From an uncultured Brevibacterium sp. (GTDB taxonomy: Bacteria; Actinomycetota; Actinomycetes; Actinomycetales; Brevibacteriaceae), in the NCBI GenBank assembly GCA_902489185.1, contig CABTZC010000138.1:1-5975 (forward strand): DNA of 5,975 nucleotides, written 5' to 3'. Positions 1-5,975 of the stretch are shown here, piece after piece. The notes beneath the pieces are model-generated. The model did no database searches, was not told the origin of the DNA, and was given only the letters and a program-made list of their open reading frames with translations. Numbering within the stretch: position 1 is the stretch's first letter; every line of letters begins with the position of its first letter. The translations under genes were made by a program, and so were the position numbers.

Positions 1-1148
1 TACTTCAGGGTCAAGTGCCGGTGGCTCGGTGGGCCGTTGAAGCTGGACTGGGTGTCGACGCATGCACGTTAGGGGAGCTGCTGACCGCGCGAGCCGCGGG
101 TGTGGATCCTCAACGAGTGGGCCTTCACGGCAACAACAAGTCAGACGCTGAACTGGAAATGGCAGTGTCGTGGGGGATCGGCCGCATAGTGGTGGACTCG
201 CTCGACGAGATCCCCCGAATTGAACGCATCGCCGAGCGTTTCGGAGTAACTGCTCCGGTCATGGTGCGCGTGACTGTGGGGGTCGAAGCTCACACACACG
301 ACTTCATTGCGACTGCTCACGAAGATCAAAAGTTCGGTCTCTCCCTGTCCAGCGGACAGGCCTTAGAAGCGTGCAAGAAAGTGTTGAAAAGCCCCCACCT
401 GGACTTGATCGGTTTGCATTCGCACATCGGTTCGCAAATTTTTGACGCAGAGGGTTTTATTCTGGCGGCAACGCGCGTGATTCGTCTACGTGCCACCCTG
501 CAACGGGACTTTGGTGCGCAGGTCGCCGAGGTGGATCTGGGTGGAGGTTTCGGTATTCGGTATACGTCGCAGGATACGCCGACCTCTTTTGCCGACATGG
601 CGCGCAAGCTCGCGCGCGCGGTTGTGCGTGCGTGTGAGGACGAAGACTCGGACCTTCCTGAGGTTTCGTTTGAACCGGGGCGCGCAATTGTGGGGCCAGC
701 CGCTTTTACGTTGTATGAAGTAGGCACCATCAAACCTGTACGCACGGAAAGTGGAGTGCGCACGTATGTGTCTATTGACGGTGGCATGAGCGACAACGCA
801 CGTACAGCACTGTACGACGCGGACTATTCGTGCACCCTGGCCAACCGGAAGTCTGATGCTGAACCAATCGTAGTGCGGGTGGTCGGAAAACACTGCGAGT
901 CAGGTGACATTGTGGTGCGCGACGAATACTTACCATCTGATATCGCCGCTGGGGATTTGATTGCCGTCCCAGATACCGGTGCATATTGCAAGCCATTGGC
1001 ATCAAATTACAACCTGGTTCCTCGCCCTGGCGTATTAGCTGTGGAAACGGGGCAAGAACCCTACTGGATCGTTACACCTGAAACCTACTCTGATCTGTTT
1101 GCAACCGACCCTGGATTCGATCCAGCTCTACTTGAAGGAGACGTATGA
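1..1148 (+). CDS. lysA: Diaminopimelate decarboxylase, 5' end cut off by the window (reading frame begins at base 3)
   Basis: This PLP enzyme decarboxylates meso-2,6-diaminopimelate to L-lysine, the last step of lysine synthesis in the cytoplasm. The 381 codons present cover most of the alanine-racemase-like barrel and the whole C-terminal beta domain. Visible family motifs are HGNNKS (126-143), GLHSHIGSQ (411-437), VDLGGGFG (531-554, PLP phosphate-binding glycines), EPGR (672-683), CESGD (894-908, the catalytic Cys of the dimer interface) and the DTGAYC and ASNYN segments near 972-1013. The start codon and the PLP-binding lysine of the YA-KAF motif are missing; by alignment from memory with actinobacterial LysA (about 450 residues) the lysine lies only a few codons upstream of base 1. 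GTG at base 15 is an internal valine, not the start. The stop TGA (1146-1148) overlaps the ATG of hom. No frameshift or missing motif is seen in the part present. Confidence 0.96.
   Translation, partial: LQGQVPVARWAVEAGLGVDACTLGELLTARAAGVDPQRVGLHGNNKSDAELEMAVSWGIGRIVVDSLDEIPRIERIAERFGVTAPVMVRVTVGVEAHTHDFIATAHEDQKFGLSLSSGQALEACKKVLKSPHLDLIGLHSHIGSQIFDAEGFILAATRVIRLRATLQRDFGAQVAEVDLGGGFGIRYTSQDTPTSFADMARKLARAVVRACEDEDSDLPEVSFEPGRAIVGPAAFTLYEVGTIKPVRTESGVRTYVSIDGGMSDNARTALYDADYSCTLANRKSDAEPIVVRVVGKHCESGDIVVRDEYLPSDIAAGDLIAVPDTGAYCKPLASNYNLVPRPGVLAVETGQEPYWIVTPETYSDLFATDPGFDPALLEGDV
1134..1140 (+). promoter_or_regulatory. Ribosome binding site of hom, inside the end of lysA
   Basis: GAAGGAG is a strong Shine-Dalgarno match ending 4 bases before the ATG at 1145. 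It is read as the last lysA codons (Leu-Glu-Gly), so ribosomes finishing lysA stop on top of the hom start. This supports the chosen hom start and translational coupling. Confidence 0.8.
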
Positions 1149-2440
1149 CTCTCAAGGTCGCACTATTGGGTGCGGGCACTGTTGGACTAGAAGTCGCTCG
1201 TCGCATTCTGGAACGTCCAGATGAACTTCGTGACCGAATTGGCGACGACCTAGAACTGACGTCTGTTGTTGTTCGCGACATGTCAAAGGAACGGCCCGGT
1301 ATTCCGGCGGATCTCATTACCACAGACGCGAACACCGCAATTCAGGGAGCCGACATTGTCGTGGAGCTGATGGGAGGTATCGACCCAGCTCACGAACTGA
1401 TTCTCAGCGCACTCAAGTCTGGCGCCTCAGTGGTCACCGCAAACAAAGCGCTCTTGGCGAAACACTTTGCGGAGCTATTCGAAGCTGCCGACCGTGCGCA
1501 AGTACGTCTTGAACATGAAGCGGCTGTGGCCGGTGCGATCCCGATCATCAGGCCAGTGGGTGACTCACTTGCCGGTGACCGTATCACCCGTGTCATGGGC
1601 ATCATGAATGGAACCACCAACTACATCTTGGACAAGATGGACACAGAAGGGTGGAGCTTCGACGAAGCGTTGAAAACAGCACAAGACCTGGGATACGCCG
1701 AAGCTGACCCAACCGCTGACGTTGAAGGACATGACGCGGCAGCCAAGGTGGCGATTTTGGCTTCCCTGGCCTTTCACACCCCGGTGACTATCGACGACGT
1801 TTACGTTGAAGGTATTACGTCTGTCACCGCCGAAATGGTTGAGACCGCACGTGATCAGGGTTTCACAATCAAGTTGCTTGGCATCTGCGAAAAGCTCGAC
1901 GACTTAGGCAAAGTCTCGGCCCGCGTTTACCCTGCACTGCTGCCTCAGTCACATCCTCTGTCGTCCGTGAGCGGAGCATTTAACGCCGTATTTGTCGAAG
2001 CGGAAGCAGCTGGCGAACTCATGTTCTATGGCCAAGGAGCCGGGGGCGCTCCCACTGCGTCAGCCGTTTTGGGTGACATCGTTTCGGTTGCCCGGCGTAA
2101 AGTTCTGGGTGGACGTGGCCAGTACGAACGTCGCGCACGCACCATCTTGCCAGTAGCGTCACTAGGGGAAATCACCACACGGTATCAGACCACCTTGGAC
2201 GTCATTGATCAACCTGGTGTTCTGCAAGCGGTCACTGAAGTGTTTGCAAATCAGGAGGTCTCGATCGAGCTGGTGCAACAGTCCCAGTACGATAATCAGG
2301 AAGACGGCGACTCACGTGCCAAATTGGTGATTGCAACACACTCAGCAACTGAAAGCGCGTTAGCCCAAACCGTGAAGAACCTCAACGATCTAGACGTAGT
2401 GCGCACAATCCACTCAGTGCTGCGCATCGAAGGCCAGTAA
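1145..2440 (+). CDS. hom: Homoserine dehydrogenase with C-terminal ACT domain
   Basis: The enzyme reduces L-aspartate-4-semialdehyde to L-homoserine with NAD(P)H, the step committing carbon to threonine and methionine. The 431 residues fit the monofunctional actinobacterial type (Corynebacterium Hom, 445). Order: Rossmann fold from residue 1 with GAGTVG at 9-14; TANKALLA at 98-105 with the conserved Lys101; catalytic and dimerisation domain with GIMNGTTNYIL at 152-162, the acidic EADPTADVEG at 186-195, and Asp197/Lys201, spaced like the catalytic Asp and Lys of yeast Hom6; GQGAGG at 296-301; ACT domain from about 345 to the end. There is no fused aspartokinase. Gly358 in the QPGVL turn aligns, from memory, with Corynebacterium glutamicum Gly378, whose change to Glu removes threonine inhibition, so feedback control is probably kept. 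The start is ATG 1145, overlapping the lysA stop by 4 bases, with GAAGGAG in front. Some relatives name the gene thrA. Confidence 0.97.
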   Translation: MTLKVALLGAGTVGLEVARRILERPDELRDRIGDDLELTSVVVRDMSKERPGIPADLITTDANTAIQGADIVVELMGGIDPAHELILSALKSGASVVTANKALLAKHFAELFEAADRAQVRLEHEAAVAGAIPIIRPVGDSLAGDRITRVMGIMNGTTNYILDKMDTEGWSFDEALKTAQDLGYAEADPTADVEGHDAAAKVAILASLAFHTPVTIDDVYVEGITSVTAEMVETARDQGFTIKLLGICEKLDDLGKVSARVYPALLPQSHPLSSVSGAFNAVFVEAEAAGELMFYGQGAGGAPTASAVLGDIVSVARRKVLGGRGQYERRARTILPVASLGEITTRYQTTLDVIDQPGVLQAVTEVFANQEVSIELVQQSQYDNQEDGDSRAKLVIATHSATESALAQTVKNLNDLDVVRTIHSVLRIEGQ

Positions 2441-2444
2441 GGAG
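2439..2444 (+). promoter_or_regulatory. Ribosome binding site of thrC
   Basis: AAGGAG overlaps the TAA stop of hom and ends 8 bases before the ATG at 2453, ideal spacing. It fixes the thrC start and suggests that ribosomes ending hom can reinitiate on thrC. Confidence 0.8.
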
Positions 2445-2452
2445 AAACAGCC

Positions 2453-3526
2453 ATGGCACATCAGTGGCGGGGAGTCATTAACGAGTACCGCGAATACCTC
2501 GACATTGACACAGATACTCCTGTGGTCAGTCTGGGGGAAGGTGGCACTCCGCTCATTTTTGCCGAACACCTTTCGGACCGTGCAGGCGCAAATGTGTACG
2601 TGAAGTTCGAGGGTATGAACCCCACGGGGTCTTTTAAGGACCGCGGAATGACAATGGCAATCACGAAAGCCCGCGCACAGGGAGCGCAAGCTGTCATCTG
2701 CGCGTCAACGGGGAACACCTCGGCATCCGCTGCCGCATACGCGACCAAAGCGGGACTCACATGTGCCGTTTTGGTGCCAGCCGGCAAGATCGCAATGGGA
2801 AAAATGAGCCAGGCAATTGCGCACGGTGCAACCCTGGTCGAAGTTGACGGGAACTTTGACGACTGCCTCACTCTGTGCCGAAAGCTGTCAGAAGCCTACC
2901 CAGTGCACCTTGTGAATTCGGTAAACCCAGACCGCATCGAAGGGCAGAAAACCGCGTCATTCGAAATCGTTGATGCGTTAGGCAAAGCACCCGACGTACA
3001 CATCCTTCCGGTAGGGAACGCAGGAAATATCACCGCATATTGGAAGGGATACAAGGAATACCAGTCGGCTGGTAAGTCCGAATCTCTTCCACACATGTGG
3101 GGATTCCAAGCTGCCGGGGCAGCTCCTCTGGTGGCTGGTCACCCAGTCGACAACCCGGAAACAATCGCAACCGCCATCCGGATCGGCAACCCGGCGTCGT
3201 GGAAGCAGGCGGAAGCTGCTCGCGACGAATCCGGCGGGCTCATCGACTCCGTAACCGACGAGCAGATCCTCGAAGCGCACCGAGTGCTCAGCTCGACCGA
3301 AGGGGTGTTCGTTGAGCCCGGATCTGCCGCATCGATTGCTGGGCTTCTCAAAATGGCGCAAGCGGGCCACATTGAAGCAGAATCCACAATTGTGTGCACG
3401 GTAACCGGCCACGGTCTCAAAGATCCTCAGTGGGCGCTTAAAGCCGCCGGTGGCGACTCAATCGAGCCAGTCAAAGTCTCAGCCGACGTTGTCTCGGCAG
3501 CTTCTGCACTGGGCTTGGAAGCATAG
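2453..3526 (+). CDS. thrC: Threonine synthase
   Basis: This PLP enzyme of fold type II converts O-phospho-L-homoserine and water to L-threonine and phosphate, the last step of threonine synthesis. The 357 residues match the short actinobacterial form (about 350-360), which lacks the N-terminal extension and S-adenosylmethionine control region of plant enzymes. Visible motifs are the GEGGTPL start of the fold (28-34), GSFKDRG (59-65) with the PLP Schiff-base lysine at residue 62, STGNTSAS (85-92), GNAGN (188-192), which forms the PLP phosphate loop, and TGHGLKDP (318-325) near the C-terminus. The start is ATG 2453, 12 bases after hom, with AAGGAG 8 bases upstream. The stop TAG leaves one base before thrB. 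The gene order hom-thrC-thrB supports threonine synthase rather than the related cystathionine synthases or threonine dehydratases, as does GSFKDRG. The gene appears intact. Confidence 0.97.
   Translation: MAHQWRGVINEYREYLDIDTDTPVVSLGEGGTPLIFAEHLSDRAGANVYVKFEGMNPTGSFKDRGMTMAITKARAQGAQAVICASTGNTSASAAAYATKAGLTCAVLVPAGKIAMGKMSQAIAHGATLVEVDGNFDDCLTLCRKLSEAYPVHLVNSVNPDRIEGQKTASFEIVDALGKAPDVHILPVGNAGNITAYWKGYKEYQSAGKSESLPHMWGFQAAGAAPLVAGHPVDNPETIATAIRIGNPASWKQAEAARDESGGLIDSVTDEQILEAHRVLSSTEGVFVEPGSAASIAGLLKMAQAGHIEAESTIVCTVTGHGLKDPQWALKAAGGDSIEPVKVSADVVSAASALGLEA
3517..3521 (+). promoter_or_regulatory. Ribosome binding site that decides the thrB GTG start
   Basis: GGAAG lies within the last thrC codons and ends 6 bases before GTG 3528. 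The in-frame ATG further upstream at 3450 would add 26 residues lying wholly inside thrC, so the GTG is preferred. Confidence 0.65.
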
Positions 3527-3527
3527 C

Positions 3528-4451
3528 GTGCTCACAATCGAAGTTTCGGCGCCGGCGACCTCGGCCAACTTGGGCCCCGGATACGACAGCTTTGGACTGG
3601 CGCTTAACCTGTGTGACAACATCACCGCTGTCCTCCATGACGAACCGGTCGATGTGAACAACTGCGTGACGGTCTCAGGTGAGGGCGAAGGGCAACTGCC
3701 TCACACCTCGGACCACCTCATTCACCGAGTCACCACCACGATTCTGCGTGACCGCGGAATCGACGTGGGAGACCGGCTGACCTTGGACTGTGTGAACGCA
3801 ATTCCTCAGTCGCGCGGCATGGGATCCTCCGCCGCTTCCGTGGTGGCGGGAATCTCGATCGCAGATGTGATCTCGGAACACTTCGACCAGCCCAAGCCGT
3901 CTGCTCAAGACAAACTTCGCTGGGCCATCCACTTTGAAGGTCACCCCGACAATGCTGCGCCAGCTCTGTTCGGAGGCGTGTCGGTGAGCTGGGTGGACGG
4001 TGATGGACAACCAGTTTCGGCGTCCTTGCCCGTGCACCCGTCGATTACCACCGTGCTGATTGTGCCGGATACGCGTTTGGATACGCAGTTTGCGCGGGAT
4101 TTGCTGCCCGAGGTCGTTCCTCACGCAGATGCCGCCGCGAATTCAGCGTGCGCAGGGCTTTTGGTTCACGCGATCGGCAATGATCCGTCGTTGCTGTTTG
4201 AAGCCACGGTGGACCGTTTGCACCAAGAGTACAGGCGGAGCGCAATGCCAGAGTCCTTGGCTCGCGTTGATGCCTTGCGTGACGCCGGACTTGCTGCGGT
4301 GGTTTCAGGTGCTGGTCCCACGGTTGCGGTGCTAGGGACCGACACAGACTTGCTCGCCAGATGTGAGGACGTTCTGTCCGGCGACGAGTCTCGCATGATT
4401 GCTGCGTCCATTGCCGATTCCGGTGTTGTTGTCACGTCCACACCTCGTTGA
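3528..4451 (+). CDS. thrB: Homoserine kinase (GHMP kinase family), GTG start
   Basis: The enzyme phosphorylates L-homoserine with ATP to O-phospho-L-homoserine, the substrate of ThrC encoded just upstream. From GTG 3528 the protein has 307 residues, the usual length for bacterial ThrB. GHMP motifs appear in order: PATSANLGPGYDSFGLAL at 9-26, the glycine/serine-rich ATP loop IPQSRGMGSSAASVVAG at 92-108, EGHPDNAAPALFGG at 137-150, and the C-terminal VVSGAGPTVAVL at 258-269. The family N-terminus normally begins just before PATSANLG, which fits this GTG; the ATG at 3450 would add a Ser/Gln-rich leader unlike the family, made of thrC read in another frame. Only one base separates the thrC stop from this start, so translation is probably coupled. 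The gene ends the biosynthetic operon; a hairpin follows its stop codon. Motifs are complete. Confidence 0.96.
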   Translation: MLTIEVSAPATSANLGPGYDSFGLALNLCDNITAVLHDEPVDVNNCVTVSGEGEGQLPHTSDHLIHRVTTTILRDRGIDVGDRLTLDCVNAIPQSRGMGSSAASVVAGISIADVISEHFDQPKPSAQDKLRWAIHFEGHPDNAAPALFGGVSVSWVDGDGQPVSASLPVHPSITTVLIVPDTRLDTQFARDLLPEVVPHADAAANSACAGLLVHAIGNDPSLLFEATVDRLHQEYRRSAMPESLARVDALRDAGLAAVVSGAGPTVAVLGTDTDLLARCEDVLSGDESRMIAASIADSGVVVTSTPR

Positions 4452-4476
4452 GCCGGTGTCGGCCGGGCTGCCTTTT
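4451..4476 (+). terminator. Possible weak terminator after thrB
   Basis: AGCC plus GG (4451-4456) can pair with CC and GGCT (4463-4464, 4466-4469), leaving one bulged G at 4465 and a six-base loop; GCC and a short TTTT (4473-4476) follow. The stem is short and the T run is only four bases, so an intrinsic terminator is possible but weak. Its position directly after the thrB stop is what one expects at the end of the operon. Pairing was done by eye; no energy was calculated. Confidence 0.35.
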
Positions 4477-4513
4477 GGTCGTTTCGGTCGCTGCGACACT
4501 CATATGACGGGAT

Positions 4514-4543
4514 TTGGTGTTCTCGCTTTCAGTTAGGTAGGGT
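4514..4543 (+). promoter_or_regulatory. Candidate housekeeping promoter for rho
   Basis: TTGGTG (4514-4519) and TAGGGT (4538-4543) are 18 bases apart. The second fits the actinobacterial -10 pattern TAnnnT and the first keeps the TTG of the -35 box. A start near 4550 would give a leader of about 150 bases. The match is modest and such pairs occur by chance. Confidence 0.3.
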
Positions 4544-4560
4544 GAAAGCGTTCCGCTCGG

Positions 4561-4566
4561 GATAAT
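4561..4566 (+). promoter_or_regulatory. Alternative -10 element upstream of rho
   Basis: GATAAT differs from TATAAT by one base and lies in the first AT-rich part of the spacer. No good -35 box is found 16-18 bases upstream, so it is weaker as a full promoter than the pair at 4514-4543, although its -10 box is better. Confidence 0.22.
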
Positions 4567-4592
4567 AAGCCGAATTTTCAAGGAACATTCTC

Positions 4593-4635
4593 GTATCAAT
4601 TATCGATACTCTCTAGCAGAAGCACCTCATGGTGC
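4593..4635 (+). other. Two small hairpins in the presumed rho leader
   Basis: GTATC (4593-4597) pairs with GATAC (4605-4609) over a 7-base loop, and GCACC (4622-4626) pairs with GGTGC (4631-4635) over a TCAT tetraloop. The second is a perfect, GC-rich 5-bp stem and should be the more stable. Neither is followed by a T run, so they are not intrinsic terminators. They lie 67 or more bases before the rho start and could shape the leader RNA; a role is not shown by the sequence. Confidence 0.4.
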
Positions 4636-4688
4636 GCAGTCCGTTGCTGGACGAATTAGCTTATGTCTTCGTGCCAGCCAAACGAGGG

Positions 4689-4695
4689 AGAAGGA
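4689..4695 (+). promoter_or_regulatory. Ribosome binding site that decides the rho GTG start
   Basis: AGAAGGA ends 6 bases before GTG 4702 in a purine-rich run. An in-frame ATG 13 codons upstream (4663) has no comparable site at proper distance, so GTG 4702 is the preferred start. Confidence 0.75.
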
Positions 4696-4701
4696 ACCTT
4701 C

Positions 4702-5975
<1,274 letters not shown>

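Larger units (their letters stand above)
4452..4701 (+). other. Spacer between the threonine operon and rho; probable rho promoter and leader
   Basis: These 250 bases hold no convincing gene. The left third is GC-rich with a terminator-like hairpin and a small GTCG-CTG-CGAC inverted repeat (4487-4497). The middle carries candidate promoter elements. The stretch 4571-4630 is AT-rich and has more C than G (15 C, 8 G by hand count), the composition favoured by Rho loading sites. The last part has two small hairpins and the rho ribosome binding site. A short frame from ATG 4629 runs into rho out of frame and has no ribosome binding site I can see. Autogenous control of rho is known in Escherichia coli; whether it happens here is inference. 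Confidence 0.6.

Noticed and set aside
326..893. Antisense frames opposite lysA (326-796 and 486-893)
   Set aside because: The + strand is lysA with all its motifs; the antisense translations show no recognisable domain and are typical shadows in GC-rich DNA.
2978..3412. Antisense frame of 144 residues opposite thrC
   Set aside because: It lies fully opposite a complete threonine synthase gene and shows no recognisable motif.
3450..3527. Longer thrB start at ATG 3450
   Set aside because: It would lie entirely within thrC, adds 26 residues unlike any homoserine kinase N-terminus, and has a poorer ribosome binding site than GTG 3528.
4487..4497. GTCG-CTG-CGAC inverted repeat as a terminator
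   Set aside because: The stem is only 4 bp with a 3-base loop and no T run follows.

Overview
The window is a stretch of conserved actinobacterial core genome, read entirely on the + strand: 3' part of lysA, then hom, thrC and thrB, a gene-free spacer of 250 bases, and the 5' two thirds of rho. The order lysA-hom-thrC-thrB-rho is the classical one of Mycobacterium and Streptomyces relatives (there usually preceded by argS and followed by rpmE/prfA, both outside this window). Together with the GTG starts, purine-rich Shine-Dalgarno sites and a large hydrophilic insert in Rho, this points to the class Actinomycetia. Base composition looks moderate for that class (two lines counted by hand gave 53% and 65% G+C), so a moderate-GC lineage, perhaps in Micrococcales or Actinomycetales, is more likely than Streptomyces. 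I cannot name the genus.

Bases 1-4451 form a tight amino-acid gene cluster of the aspartate family. lysA makes L-lysine from meso-diaminopimelate. hom, thrB and thrC turn aspartate semialdehyde into homoserine, O-phosphohomoserine and threonine. The genes are spaced for co-transcription and translational coupling: lysA and hom overlap by 4 bases (ATGA), hom and thrC are 12 bases apart, and thrC and thrB are 1 base apart. Hom carries a C-terminal ACT domain, the expected site of threonine feedback. All catalytic motifs I could look for are present, so the pathway genes look intact.

Bases 4452-4701 separate the operon from rho. They hold a weak terminator-like hairpin just after thrB, one or two candidate promoters, two small hairpins in the presumed rho leader, and a good ribosome binding site for a GTG start at 4702.

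Rho (4702 to the window end, 424 codons seen) has the usual N-terminal helical domain, RNA-binding cold-shock-like domain and ATPase P-loop. Between the first two lies an insert of about 155 residues that is almost pure Gly, Arg, Asn and Asp, with about 104 consecutive residues containing no aliphatic or aromatic side chain. This disordered segment, with a perfect 15-base tandem duplication in its DNA, is the most interesting element in the window. I see no mobile element, RNA gene, CRISPR array or unknown gene system here.
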